Source: CAIVPM01 sp964477265 (GTDB taxonomy: Bacteria > Bacteroidota > Bacteroidia > Chitinophagales > Chitinophagaceae). From it: a stretch of DNA of 64,000 nucleotides. Shown here piece after piece: positions 8,594-17,891 of this stretch (position 1 is its first letter; each line of letters begins with the position of its first letter). Position numbers and translations under genes: made by a program. The notes under the pieces were generated by a model that saw only the letters and a program-made list of their open reading frames with translations, did no database searches and had not been told where the DNA came from. The stretch is from NCBI GenBank assembly GCA_964477265.1, contig CAYZDJ010000011.1, forward strand, positions 1 through 64,000, in the 5' to 3' direction.

Positions 8594-9004
8594 ATGATAC
8601 GCAATGCTACAGCTGTGTGGAATGGCACAGGAAAAGAAGGAACAGGAAATCTAACAACCCAAAGCACTGTACTTAATAAAACTCAATATTCTTTCAATAC
8701 ACGTTTTGCCGATGGCATTGGCACTAATCCTGAGGAATTGGTTGCAGCAGCACACGCTGGTTGCTTTACAATGAAATTGAGTTTTGTGTTAAACGCTGCT
8801 GGCTTTACTGCTACAAGTTTGGAAACAAAATGCGATATTACTTTTTTAGATGGAGCTATTACCAAATCTCATTTAACTGTAAAAGCTAATGTTCCAAATA
8901 TTGATAACGATGCTTTTCAAGCTTGCGTTAAAGATGCTGAAGCCAATTGCCCAATAAGCAAGCTATTAAATACTGAAATTTCTTCGGAAGCAACTTTGCT
9001 ATAA
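8594..9004 (+). CDS. OsmC family peroxiredoxin
   Basis: A 136-residue cytosolic protein of the OsmC/Ohr superfamily, thiol peroxidases that reduce organic hydroperoxides. The two catalytic cysteines are visible in AAHAGCFTMKLS (helix N-terminus) and in ANCPISKLL. The GTNPEELVAAAHAGCF motif is typical of the OsmC subgroup rather than Ohr. Length is normal. It is 45 bp after the lipoprotein cluster and 6 bp before the outer-membrane protein gene. Confidence 0.88.
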   Translation: MIRNATAVWNGTGKEGTGNLTTQSTVLNKTQYSFNTRFADGIGTNPEELVAAAHAGCFTMKLSFVLNAAGFTATSLETKCDITFLDGAITKSHLTVKANVPNIDNDAFQACVKDAEANCPISKLLNTEISSEATLL

Positions 9005-9010
9005 TATTTA

Positions 9011-9958
9011 ATGCTAAAAAAAAACTTTGTTAAATATAGGCTACTTCTAAGCGTTTTTGTGTTAAGCTGCATTTCAGCTCAAACACAAACAGACAGTGCA
9101 TTTCAAAAACTTTTAGATGCTATAGACCTGAATGAAATATTTGGAAATGGAGCAGATGCAAAAAAATCATCTTTCAAAATACAGGCAAATTATTTAACAA
9201 ATTATGTGTATGGAGGAAGAAAAGATACTTCCTCTCTGTATCCCTATTTTACACCAAGTTTAGAATACACACACAAATCAGGCTTTTTTGCAAGTGCTGC
9301 ATTTTCATTTTTAGCAAATGATAGCAACAGATTAGATGCAACAAATCTTGAGTTAGGTTACTCGTCAGATTCAATAGGAAGATTTAGTTTCAATGCATAT
9401 ATTAACAAATCTTTTTACAACTCAAAAAGTGCAAATGTTCAAAGTGATGTTAACTGGACAATTGGAACAACAATAAATTTTGATGCAGATTTTGTTAGCA
9501 TCAATGCATCGCCAAGTTTAATGATTGGTAGCAGCAGTAAGGACTTTGCCTTGTCTATGTCTGTAGATAAACTTATTAATATAAAAGAAAGTGAAACTTA
9601 TAGCTTGTCAGTTAATCCTGGCATCTCTACCTATTTTGGAAGCACAGGATTTTATCAAGCCAATAAATTGCGACCGAGAAAAAATGGCTTACAGCAAGGC
9701 ATAACATTAATTATAACTTCCCCAGAAAAGTTTCAAATGCTATCATATGAGTTTGGGCTACCAATTTATTTTGACAAGGAAAAATGGGGATTGTTTGCTA
9801 CGCCAACTTATGCTGTTGCAGTAAATCCAGTTATTTCATCTTACAAATTAGTTGGTCCAAATGGCAATCAGTTACCTGGGCCAAACACAAGTGGAACTGT
9901 CACAGAAAAATTATCAAACTCTTTCTACGCCGAATTTGGTGTTTACTACAAGTTTTAA
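9011..9958 (+). CDS. Putative outer membrane beta-barrel protein
   Basis: A 315-residue exported protein of unknown function. The N-terminal signal peptide runs to about ISAQTQT. The mature protein is rich in alternating beta segments, for example FKIQANYLTNYVYGGRKD, GFFASAAFSFLAND, FSFNAYINKSFY and a C-terminal NSFYAEFGVYYKF ending in phenylalanine, as is common for barrels inserted by BAM. Its TAA stop overlaps the stop of the convergent gene on the minus strand by 4 nt. Probably cotranscribed with the OsmC gene. Confidence 0.6.
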   Translation: MLKKNFVKYRLLLSVFVLSCISAQTQTDSAFQKLLDAIDLNEIFGNGADAKKSSFKIQANYLTNYVYGGRKDTSSLYPYFTPSLEYTHKSGFFASAAFSFLANDSNRLDATNLELGYSSDSIGRFSFNAYINKSFYNSKSANVQSDVNWTIGTTINFDADFVSINASPSLMIGSSSKDFALSMSVDKLINIKESETYSLSVNPGISTYFGSTGFYQANKLRPRKNGLQQGITLIITSPEKFQMLSYEFGLPIYFDKEKWGLFATPTYAVAVNPVISSYKLVGPNGNQLPGPNTSGTVTEKLSNSFYAEFGVYYKF

Positions 9959-10413
9959 ATAAGGCTGAATTGTTTGGCGTGGTGCAGCAAATGCTTATAA
10001 TGCAAAAGCACCCATTCCTCAAAGTTCAAATTTCCAAAAACAGGATGTTGTGTGGTTTGCAGCTTATCATTTTCAAAGAAATCAAAAAAGGCTTTTGTCT
10101 CAGTTTTCAATTCTTCAATTGCATTATCCATATTTTCATTTCTTGCTGCAAAAGGCTCATCAGGCAACACAGGTGCTTTTGTATTTTCTTTAAATACTTT
10201 TTCGCTCAATAAAAATTCCTTGTATTTAGGCAAATGCTCAACTGGTGTTACCAAAGGGAAAATAATTTTACCAGACGATACTTTAAAAAAATCAGCTAAG
10301 TGTTCTATCATTTGCTGTGCATCCATTTTACCCCAAATGCCCTTGTCTGTTGGGTTTAAGGCGCTTGCAAGGTTTACAAAATCAGACTGAATAAAGTTTA
10401 TTTTGCTTTGCAT
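9955..10413 (-). CDS. DinB/DUF1569-like protein
   Basis: A 152-residue protein resembling the DUF1569 branch of the DinB/YfiT four-helix-bundle superfamily, which includes metal-dependent thiol-related enzymes. Landmarks are WGKMDAQQMIEHLADFF near the N-terminus and HPVFGNLNFEEWVLLHYKHLLHHAKQF at the C-terminus, whose histidines could form the metal site. The start is set at MQSKINF; the upstream in-frame Met at 10431 adds only MFKLIF. Function is unknown. It is convergent with the barrel gene, sharing overlapping stop codons. Confidence 0.7.
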   Translation of the reverse strand: MQSKINFIQSDFVNLASALNPTDKGIWGKMDAQQMIEHLADFFKVSSGKIIFPLVTPVEHLPKYKEFLLSEKVFKENTKAPVLPDEPFAARNENMDNAIEELKTETKAFFDFFENDKLQTTQHPVFGNLNFEEWVLLHYKHLLHHAKQFSLI

Positions 10414-10488
10414 AAAAATGAGTTTAAACACAAATAAACACTCTTTTTGCTGCTTATAAAAACCTTAATGCTATTGTGTTCAAACGCC

Positions 10489-10496
10489 TAAATTTG
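10489..10496 (+). promoter_or_regulatory. Candidate -7 box for the TPR protein gene
   Basis: TAAATTTG is a full match to TAnnTTTG and ends 18 nt before the ATG at 10515. The -33 region is not clear. Confidence 0.4.
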
Positions 10497-10514
10497 CCAA
10501 CTTAAATTTTAATA

Positions 10515-11165
10515 ATGAAGTTTTACAATACAGTTATACGTTACAGGTTTGCATTAAGTTTAATAGGTTTGGCTCTTGCAATTTTGGTAAATTATAAAGC
10601 CAATGTATGGGCTGCACTTATTTTATATATCATCAGCATCGTAGGCTTATTTAGTCATTTTTTTGTTGGTCCATTACGCCTTGTGCAAGAGCCAATGGAA
10701 GCAGGAAACATTGAAGAAGTTGAAAGGATATTGAACAGTATAAAGTTTCCTAACTTGTTGTACAAACCTATACGCAGCACATACTTTACACTAAAGGGTA
10801 ACCTTGCAATGATGAAGCAGGATTTTGATGGTGCAGAAAAGCATTTGAAAAAAAGCAGTGAATTGGGTGCCCCAATGCCAGAAGCAGAAGGTGCAAATAA
10901 GTTGCAGTTGGGAATGATGAGTTTGCAAAAAGGAGATTTTAAACAAGGCGAAAGTTATATACGTGCAGCGATTCGTTTAGGCATTAGCGATAAAGAAAGT
11001 GAAGCCATTGCTTACTTAAGCATGTGCCAAATTTTTATGAATAAACGTGAATTTAGGGCAGCTAAAGATTATTTTAGAAAAGCCAAGGCCTGCAAGCCAA
11101 CTGCCAAGCAAACTGTTGACCAGATTAAGGAAGTTGAAAAATATATTAGTAGAATTCCTGGATAG
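10515..11165 (+). CDS. Membrane-anchored tetratricopeptide repeat protein
   Basis: A 216-residue protein. Two hydrophobic segments (about residues 10-30 and 33-50) form an N-terminal membrane hairpin. From about residue 60 there are TPR-like helical repeats: RSTYFTLKGNLAMMKQDFDGAEKHLKKS, LQLGMMSLQKGDFKQGESYIRAAI and AIAYLSMCQIFMNKREFRAAKDYFRKA. Such proteins act as scaffolds; no enzymatic motif is present and the partner is unknown. It precedes serS by 88 bp, but a micro-repeat leader lies between, so shared transcription is possible rather than clear. Confidence 0.75.
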   Translation: MKFYNTVIRYRFALSLIGLALAILVNYKANVWAALILYIISIVGLFSHFFVGPLRLVQEPMEAGNIEEVERILNSIKFPNLLYKPIRSTYFTLKGNLAMMKQDFDGAEKHLKKSSELGAPMPEAEGANKLQLGMMSLQKGDFKQGESYIRAAIRLGISDKESEAIAYLSMCQIFMNKREFRAAKDYFRKAKACKPTAKQTVDQIKEVEKYISRIPG

Positions 11166-11253
11166 TCTTTGGATTTTAGGTATTGGTCTTTAATAATAAA
11201 CTTTCGATTTAAAGACCAAAAACTAAAGACGAAAGACCAAAAAACTAAAGACT
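11166..11253. repeat. Word-like micro-repeat leader of serS
   Basis: The gap between the TPR gene and serS is built of near-repeats of AAAGACCAAAAACTAAAGAC and reverse-complement variants such as GGTCTTTA. This is the same kind of human-word-like low-complexity filler seen in asnB and before lon. Confidence 0.55.
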
Positions 11254-12525
11254 ATGTTACAAATAAATTTCATAAAAAATAATATTGAGCTTGTAAAAGA
11301 GCGATTGGCTGTAAAGCATTTTAAGCAACTGGAATTGGTTGATGAAGTTGTGGCATTAGACGATGAAAGAAGAAAAGCACAGGTTGAGTTTGATAACACA
11401 CAAGCCAAGATTAATGCTGCTTCCAAAGAGATTGGAAAATTAATGGCATCAGGAAAAAAAGAGGAAGCTGAAAGTTTAAAGGCTGAAGTGTTAGCTTCGA
11501 AATCAGATATTGAAAAGTATAGCCAAACACTTGCAGAACTAGAGAAAAAGGTAAATGATACTTTAGTTTTATTTCCTAACCTCCCATCAGCAAAAGTTCC
11601 TGTTGGTAAAACGCCAGAAGAAAATGTTAATGTAAAACAGGCAGGAGAAATTCCAACGCTTTATGAAAAGGCACAACCACATTGGGAGTTAATTAAGCAA
11701 TACAATTTAGTTGATTTTGAAATAGGTGCAAAAATAACTGGCAGTGGCTTTCCTTTATACAAAGGCAAAGGTGCAAAGCTGCAACGTGCGTTATCTCAAT
11801 ACTTCCTAGACTTCAATACTGCTGCTGGTTACACAGAATTTATTCCTCCTTATATGGTAAATGAAGCAAGTGCTTATGGCACTGGTCAATTGCCAGATAA
11901 AGAAGGTCAGATGTATCATGCAACAGCTGATAATTTTTATTTAATTCCAACAGCCGAAGTGCCTGTTACTAATATTTACAGAGATGTAATTTTAAAGGAA
12001 ACTGATTTACCAATAAAAATGACTGCTTATTCTCCTTGCTTTAGAAGAGAGGCAGGAAGTTTTGGTAGTGATGTTCGTGGATTAAATCGTGTACATCAAT
12101 TTGAGAAAGTAGAAATTATTCAAATTGTTGAGCCAAGCAAAAGTTATGAAGTGTTAGATGAAATGGTTGCACACGTTGAAAAATTAATTCAGAGTCTTGA
12201 GTTGCCTTACAGAATTTTAGCACTTTGTGGTGGCGATATGAGTTTTGCTAGTGCATTAACTTACGATTTTGAAGTGTATAGTGCAGCACAACAAAAATGG
12301 TTGGAAGTTAGTAGCGTAAGTAATTTTGAAGCTTTTCAAACAAATAGAATGAAATGCAGGTATAAAAACGCTGAAGGAAAAATGCAGTTTGCTCATTCAT
12401 TAAATGGAAGTTCTTTGGCATTGCCAAGAATTTATGCTTCGCTAATAGAAAATAATCAAACTGAAAATGGCATTAACATACCTAAAGTATTGCAACCATA
12501 TTTTGGTGCAGAAACGATTAACTGA
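11254..12525 (+). CDS. serS: Seryl-tRNA synthetase
   Basis: Charges tRNA-Ser with serine in the cytosol. At 423 residues it has the usual size. The N-terminal antiparallel coiled-coil arm that grips the tRNA-Ser long variable arm spans about residues 30-105. The class II catalytic core follows, with motif 2 in CFRREAGSFGSDVRGLNRVHQFEKVE and motif 3 in NGSSLALPRIYASLIENNQ. The GSDVRG variant replaces the more usual GRDTRG. One of its substrates, tRNA-Ser(TGA), is encoded at 57792-57876. It ends in TGA, showing that TGA is a normal stop here, and is followed by a terminator. Confidence 0.96.
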   Translation: MLQINFIKNNIELVKERLAVKHFKQLELVDEVVALDDERRKAQVEFDNTQAKINAASKEIGKLMASGKKEEAESLKAEVLASKSDIEKYSQTLAELEKKVNDTLVLFPNLPSAKVPVGKTPEENVNVKQAGEIPTLYEKAQPHWELIKQYNLVDFEIGAKITGSGFPLYKGKGAKLQRALSQYFLDFNTAAGYTEFIPPYMVNEASAYGTGQLPDKEGQMYHATADNFYLIPTAEVPVTNIYRDVILKETDLPIKMTAYSPCFRREAGSFGSDVRGLNRVHQFEKVEIIQIVEPSKSYEVLDEMVAHVEKLIQSLELPYRILALCGGDMSFASALTYDFEVYSAAQQKWLEVSSVSNFEAFQTNRMKCRYKNAEGKMQFAHSLNGSSLALPRIYASLIENNQTENGINIPKVLQPYFGAETIN

Positions 12526-12934
12526 TAAATGTTTAAGTCATAATTTCAAAGAGTAAGATTTCAATCTTACTCTTTTTTTATTCCATTAAATTAACCTATC
12601 ACAATAAACGTCATCAATTAGCGTTTATGATTTGTAGTTTTTTAACTACAAGTCCTCTATTCTATTTTAAAAAAATCATCTAATTATCTAATGCTGTTTT
12701 AGTCTTAAGCACATAAAGCTTAAGCTGGAAAACCCTTTGCAAAAGCCAAAAAATTCAGCTTTTGCTTATAACATCTATATATCCTCAATAAAGCTATTCT
12801 ATACTTATGAAGTAACCGTAAAAGCAATGTCCCTCATTTTAGGGATTGTACGACTGTTCGCTGAATTCGTGCTTTGCACTTCCAATTCCCTATTCAAACC
12901 CAAAAAAGGTTTTTTCACACTTAAAACAATAAAT
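12526..12934. other. 409-bp intergenic region with terminator and hairpins
   Basis: After the serS terminator there are two further hairpins without T tracts: 12604-12628 (ATAAACG pairing with CGTTTAT) and 12632-12651 (an 8-bp stem TTGTAGTT/AACTACAA with a TTTT loop). An open frame from 12737 runs into the next gene, but it has no signal peptide at its start and is not believed to be translated. The promoter of the surface-protein gene should be here, though no clear TAnnTTTG box stands out. Confidence 0.5.
12548..12580 (+). terminator. Rho-independent terminator of serS
   Basis: GAGTAAGATT pairs with AATCTTACTC across a short loop and is followed by seven or more T. It lies about 25 nt after the serS stop codon. 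Confidence 0.8.
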
Positions 12935-15900
12935 ATGTTAACAAAATTGACACGCATTTTTGTGTTTATGCTATTGGCAACAGTCAGTACAAAATCATTT
13001 GCTCATTCTGTTGTCTGTGGGGTAAATAACAACACACAGTGCCTTAGTGGCAACTCATTTGCTTTTACAGCAACCCCCGATTTAGTAAACCTCAATCCAA
13101 CATTCGATTGGGATTTTGGTGATGGCACGGCACATTCCACACTACAAAATCCAACACACACTTACGCTACAAATGGTAGTTATACCGCCACTTGTGTTTG
13201 CACATGGACAAGTGATGGTTATGTAGCAAGTTGTACAAAATCAGTAACTGTTTATTCAATGCCAAGTACACCAACTATTAGTGCAGGAAGTTCAACAACT
13301 TTTTGTACAGGTGGTAGCGTAGTACTAACATCATCTTCTGCAACAGGTAATCAATGGTATAAAAATGGTGTAGCTATTTCGGGTGCAACTAATCAAACAT
13401 ACACAGCTACTACGAGTGGTAGTTATACTGTAGTAGTTACAAATGCAAATGGTTGTAGCAGTACAAGTGCAGCAACAACTGTTACAGTAAATTCAATTCC
13501 ATCTACACCAACTATAAGTGGTAGTCCAACTACATTTTGTAGTGGCGGTAGCGTAGTATTAACTTCATCAAGTGCAAGTGGCAATCAATGGTATAAAAAT
13601 GGTGTTGCTATTTCGGGTGCAACTAATCAAACCTATACTGCTACTACATCTGGAACATATACAGTAGTTGTTACAACAAGTGGTTGCAGTAGTGCTGCAA
13701 GTGCAGGAACTGTAGTAACAGTAAACTCAAATCCAAGCACACCAACAATTAGTGCAAGTGGTTCTACAAATATTTGTAGTGGAAGTAGTGTAACATTAAC
13801 TTCATCATCTGCAACAGGCAATCAATGGTATAAAGATGGTGTTGCTATCTCTGGTGCAACCAATCAAACTCTAACAGTAACTGTAGCTGGTTCTTACACA
13901 GTAACAGTAACCAATGGAAGTGGCTGTAGTGCTACATCTGCTGCTGCAGTGGTTACAGTAAAATCAAATTCAACTTCTACAACTAATGCTTCAATATGCA
14001 GTGGTTCAAGTTATACTTTCAATGGAACTTCTTATAGTGTTGCAGGAACTTATGTTGCACATTTAACAAGTGCAAATGGCTGCGACAGTGCTGCAACATT
14101 AAACTTAACAGTTAATGCAAACCCAGGCATACCAAGCATTTCAGGAACTGCAAGTTTTTGTGTTGGTGGCAGCACAGTATTAACTTCATCATCTGCAACA
14201 GGCAATCAATGGTATAAAGATGGTGTTGCTATCTCTGGTGCAACCAATCAAACTCTAACAGTAACTGTAGCTGGTTCTTACACAGTAACAGTAACCAATG
14301 GAAGTGGCTGTAGTGCTACATCTGCTGCTGCAGTGGTTACAGTAAAATCAAATTCAACTTCTACAACTAATGCTTCAATATGCAGTGGTTCAAGTTATAC
14401 TTTCAATGGAACTTCTTATAGTGTTGCAGGAACTTATGTTGCACATTTAACAAGTGCAAATGGCTGCGACAGTGCTGCAACATTAAACTTAACAGTTAAT
14501 GCAAACCCAGGCACACCAAGTGCTACAGTAACTTGTGGTGGTGGTGCAGGTACAGGAATTATTACAGTTAATAGTCCAAGTGGTGCAGGCATTACTTACA
14601 GTTTAGATGGTGGTGCTTATCAATCATCAAATACATTTAGCAGTGTAGCTGATGGTAGTCATACTATTACTGCAAAAAATAGTTCTAACTGTATATCTTC
14701 AACATCAGTTTCTGTTTCTTGTACACCAGTTTGTACCAAGCCAAATGCAGGCAGCAATGCAACTGTATGTGGTGGTAATTGTATGAATATTTCTGGCACT
14801 TCACCAGCAACAGGAACATGGACTGCACAAGCAGGAAACCCTGCAGGTGCTACACTTGGTTCTACAAATGCTGGTGTTGCACAAGTATGCTTTAATAGTA
14901 GTGCAAGTGGTTCTTACAATTTTATTTATACAGTAAGTGGTGGGTGCACAGATACAATGACAATTGTTGCAAACACTCCTGCAACTGTAGGTAATTATGT
15001 ATGGACTGATTTAGATAGTAATGGCATACAAAACGAACCTGCAAGTAGTGGTATAAATGGCGTTGTTGTTGAGTTGTATAAAGATAATGGAACTGGAACT
15101 TTTGTTTTGGTTACATCTACAACAACCGCAAATGATGGCAGTGGAAATCCTGGTTACTACAATTTTAATATTTGTACAGATGGAGATTATAAAGTTAAAT
15201 TTCCTACAAATGTTGGAGGAGGAAGTTTAACAACACAAACACCAACAGCAGGTACTGATGGCAATAGTGATGCTAATACATCAACTGGCTTTAGCCCTTC
15301 ATTTACTATTAATACAACAGGTGTTGGTATTGTAAAAAATAATCCAACTATTGATGCTGGATATTTACCAAGTGGTGTAACACCACCAACAGGTTTAGAA
15401 AGTAAAACATTAGGTGATGTAATTGCTGTAAGATTATTTGGCAATGCAATTAATAATTTACCACAAGAGAATGAGTTTACTAATAAAAATAAATTTACAA
15501 CAAGTGGTACTGTTGTTAATGGCATAAATGATTTAACTCTTGCAACGCTAACGCCAACAAGTGTTTCAGGAACAGATGTTGCTTATACATCTACACCAGC
15601 AGACTTAATGAGCTTTACTAATGCAATAGATGTTTTGGCAGTAAATTATAACACAGGAAATATTGTTAAAGCAGTAGCATTTGGAACCAAAACATTAGGT
15701 GATGTTTACACACACACTAAACCAATTTGCGATAGGTTAAAAGGTGCAGAGTTGATGGAAGTAAAAACAATAAACGTGAATGGCTATAGTTTAATGGCAT
15801 ATAAAGTTCGCCAAAGAACAGGTGAAACTGAATTTGCTATGAACCTGAGTGCAGGAACAGCAGCAAACAGAAACAGCATCAGCCTACAAAGCAACTGGTT

Positions 15901-17074
15901 TACCGATAGCTATGTTCAGGATGAGAAATTATACAACTTTCAGCTATGGGCAGTAAGCTATGATATGGTAAAAGCAATGGCACAGGATATTGTAAACAGG
16001 CTACAAGCCAATGGCACTGTAAATGCAGTAACGACAACCGATTTGCCAAAAGCATATATTAGCAATGGCAGCAGAACAAACACTAACTTGAATGTTACCA
16101 TTCAAAACAATACTGCTGCAACAACAGGATATTTTGAGTTGAAAGAAAAGGCAAATGAGAATAGTGCAGTAACAACAAGGCAGATAGCATTTAACTTAAA
16201 TGCAAACAATGTAAGCAATGTAACCATACCTGTAAAAGACAACTACGAAGGAAACATTTATGTGTATGTAAACAATACATTGACTGACCTTGTTTACTTA
16301 GCAGATGGAACATGGAGCTTGGATTACAACAAAGCAACAACAAGCATCAGCAAGTTTAATGTTACAAACGAGGCAACTATTGCATCAAATAACAATGAGT
16401 TAAGATTGATGAGAAATGTATCTGTAACAGGCACAAGCAAAGACTATATCAGCATTTACAAAACAATGTTGGGCGGTGGTTTAGAGCAAAATGTTAGCGA
16501 CTACAAATCAATTATTTTTAATGCTAATGCAATAGGTGCAAGCAGTGTAAAAGTAACATTGATTAAAAAATCAATTACTACTTACAGCGAGCAATACACT
16601 TACACACAATCGTTAGATGGTGATAAGGAATATGCAATAAATCTTAACCAGTTTAAATCAACAAAAGGCAACACTGCATTTGATGCAAGTGACATCACAG
16701 CAGTAAGCTTCAGCTTCAATAACAGCCGTGGTGTGGCAACAACCATGACAGCAGATTTAAGCAAAGTAAGATTCAGCAAGGCTGTTGCAGCAACGGTAAC
16801 AGATAACAACTTATCAGCAATAAGTATTTATCCAAACCCAGCAACCACAAGGTTTACAGCCAACTTCAATAGCGATAAGGCACAAAGCTTAGTGTTGAAA
16901 GTAACAGAACTTGCAACAGGAAGAGTTATTAAAACTCAATTTGTAAATGCAACAAAAGGCTTGAACAAACAAAGTATAGAATTGAGCAACAGCACAGCAA
17001 GTGGCAACTACATTGTTACCCTTGAAGGTGACGATGTGAAATACAATGCTACTAAAGTGATGGTGGGTAAATAA
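12935..17074 (+). CDS. T9SS-secreted repeat protein with PKD and SdrD_B-like domains
   Basis: A 1379-residue surface or extracellular protein. The start is placed at MLTKLTRIFVFMLL because it begins a signal peptide ending near SFAHS; in-frame upstream codons have none. A PKD domain (FDWDFGDGTAHSTLQNPTH) comes first. Next are Ig-like repeats with NQWYKNGVAISGATNQT and the CDSAATLNLTV module, a cysteine-rich part, and an SdrD_B-like segment (NYVWTDLDSNGIQN). A long unrecognised region follows. The C-terminus ISIYPNPATTRF ... ATKVMVGK is a T9SS type A sorting domain. A perfect 335-bp direct repeat lies inside. No enzymatic motif was seen; adhesion is a guess. Confidence 0.8.
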   Translation: MLTKLTRIFVFMLLATVSTKSFAHSVVCGVNNNTQCLSGNSFAFTATPDLVNLNPTFDWDFGDGTAHSTLQNPTHTYATNGSYTATCVCTWTSDGYVASCTKSVTVYSMPSTPTISAGSSTTFCTGGSVVLTSSSATGNQWYKNGVAISGATNQTYTATTSGSYTVVVTNANGCSSTSAATTVTVNSIPSTPTISGSPTTFCSGGSVVLTSSSASGNQWYKNGVAISGATNQTYTATTSGTYTVVVTTSGCSSAASAGTVVTVNSNPSTPTISASGSTNICSGSSVTLTSSSATGNQWYKDGVAISGATNQTLTVTVAGSYTVTVTNGSGCSATSAAAVVTVKSNSTSTTNASICSGSSYTFNGTSYSVAGTYVAHLTSANGCDSAATLNLTVNANPGIPSISGTASFCVGGSTVLTSSSATGNQWYKDGVAISGATNQTLTVTVAGSYTVTVTNGSGCSATSAAAVVTVKSNSTSTTNASICSGSSYTFNGTSYSVAGTYVAHLTSANGCDSAATLNLTVNANPGTPSATVTCGGGAGTGIITVNSPSGAGITYSLDGGAYQSSNTFSSVADGSHTITAKNSSNCISSTSVSVSCTPVCTKPNAGSNATVCGGNCMNISGTSPATGTWTAQAGNPAGATLGSTNAGVAQVCFNSSASGSYNFIYTVSGGCTDTMTIVANTPATVGNYVWTDLDSNGIQNEPASSGINGVVVELYKDNGTGTFVLVTSTTTANDGSGNPGYYNFNICTDGDYKVKFPTNVGGGSLTTQTPTAGTDGNSDANTSTGFSPSFTINTTGVGIVKNNPTIDAGYLPSGVTPPTGLESKTLGDVIAVRLFGNAINNLPQENEFTNKNKFTTSGTVVNGINDLTLATLTPTSVSGTDVAYTSTPADLMSFTNAIDVLAVNYNTGNIVKAVAFGTKTLGDVYTHTKPICDRLKGAELMEVKTINVNGYSLMAYKVRQRTGETEFAMNLSAGTAANRNSISLQSNWFTDSYVQDEKLYNFQLWAVSYDMVKAMAQDIVNRLQANGTVNAVTTTDLPKAYISNGSRTNTNLNVTIQNNTAATTGYFELKEKANENSAVTTRQIAFNLNANNVSNVTIPVKDNYEGNIYVYVNNTLTDLVYLADGTWSLDYNKATTSISKFNVTNEATIASNNNELRLMRNVSVTGTSKDYISIYKTMLGGGLEQNVSDYKSIIFNANAIGASSVKVTLIKKSITTYSEQYTYTQSLDGDKEYAINLNQFKSTKGNTAFDASDITAVSFSFNNSRGVATTMTADLSKVRFSKAVAATVTDNNLSAISIYPNPATTRFTANFNSDKAQSLVLKVTELATGRVIKTQFVNATKGLNKQSIELSNSTASGNYIVTLEGDDVKYNATKVMVGK
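13795..14129 (+). repeat. 335-bp perfect direct repeat, copy 1
   Basis: Within the T9SS protein gene, this segment is identical base for base, by my line-by-line comparison, to 14179-14513, offset by 384 bp (128 codons, so in frame). It encodes one Ig-like unit with QWYKDGVAISG plus one CDSAATLNLTV module. Confidence 0.85.
14179..14513 (+). repeat. 335-bp perfect direct repeat, copy 2
   Basis: Second copy of 13795-14129. The 49 bp between the copies differ from the sequence following copy 2, so the identity has sharp ends. This is consistent with recent duplication or gene conversion. Confidence 0.85.
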
Positions 17075-17121
17075 GATTTCTGATTTGGAATTTGAAGATT
17101 GGTGATAATCATACATTAATT

Positions 17122-17158
17122 AAAAAGCCTCTCAAGTATTACACTTGAGAGGCTTTTT
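17122..17158. terminator. Bidirectional terminator
   Basis: A 16-bp perfect stem (17122-17137 with 17143-17158) has a 5-nt loop, flanked by A5 and T5. It lies between convergent genes, the T9SS protein and the RluA-like synthase, and can serve both. Confidence 0.85.
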
Positions 17159-17171
17159 GTTTTGTTGAGTG

Positions 17172-17888
17172 TTATAAATTTTTTTCTAATTGTTGCAATA
17201 AAGCACGTAAATCTTTTGGTGGCTCTGCAACTAAATTAATTTGTTTACTATCCCATTCAAATATTAATTGATAAGCATGTAAGCCAACCCTTGATAATAT
17301 TGGTGTTTCGTCTAATTCGTTTTTAGAAAGCTTATATTTTTTTTTGAATGATGAAAGCAAAACAGGCTTACCATCACCGTATAAACTATCACAAACAATT
17401 GGATGACCTATGTGCTTGCTATGTACCCTTATTTGATGCATCCTACCTGTATGAATCCTGAATTTTACCCAGCTAAACATTTTAAAATCCTTCAACACTT
17501 CATATGTAGTTAATGATGCTTTGCCTTTAGAATTAGTCATCATTTGACCCTTATTGATATGATGTTCTGCAATAGCTGCATCAATGGTTCCTGTTTGATT
17601 ATATAAAGTTCCATTTACCAAACCAACATAATATTTTTCAATTTGCCTGTGTTCAAACTTTTCGCTCAAAGCCTTATGAACAATGGCATTTTTAGCAAAT
17701 ATGATTATACCACTAGTTTCTTTATCAAGTCTATGAACAATGTAAATTTTTTCAAATTTCTGTTCTAAAATTTGTTTTAAAGATGTTTCTTTTCCTGTTC
17801 TATCTGGCACACTAAATAATCCTGCTGGTTTATTTACAGCAATAAAATCGTTATTCTCAAATATTATATCAAGGTCTTTGTATTTCAT
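17172..17888 (-). CDS. RluA-family pseudouridine synthase
   Basis: A 238-residue RNA-modifying enzyme converting uridine to pseudouridine in rRNA or tRNA. The catalytic motif is HRLDKETSGIIIFAKN, with the aspartate of RLD as nucleophile. RIHTGRMHQIRVH and HIGHPIVCDSLYG are the other family blocks. There is no S4 domain, and the short size resembles RluA/TruC-type enzymes; the exact target cannot be read from sequence. The gene follows the S4-type pseudouridine synthase after only 3 bp, so the two RNA-modification genes are probably translationally coupled. Confidence 0.9.
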   Translation of the reverse strand: MKYKDLDIIFENNDFIAVNKPAGLFSVPDRTGKETSLKQILEQKFEKIYIVHRLDKETSGIIIFAKNAIVHKALSEKFEHRQIEKYYVGLVNGTLYNQTGTIDAAIAEHHINKGQMMTNSKGKASLTTYEVLKDFKMFSWVKFRIHTGRMHQIRVHSKHIGHPIVCDSLYGDGKPVLLSSFKKKYKLSKNELDETPILSRVGLHAYQLIFEWDSKQINLVAEPPKDLRALLQQLEKNL

Positions 17889-17891
17889 ATT

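Noticed and set aside
12737..12934. 66-codon N-terminal extension of the T9SS protein
   Set aside because: A proper signal peptide starts only at 12935, and the upstream part reads as intergenic DNA.
13260..14520. CRISPR-like or short tandem repeat array
   Set aside because: The repeats are long, in frame and encode Ig-like modules. There is no spacer-repeat pattern typical of CRISPR anywhere in the window.
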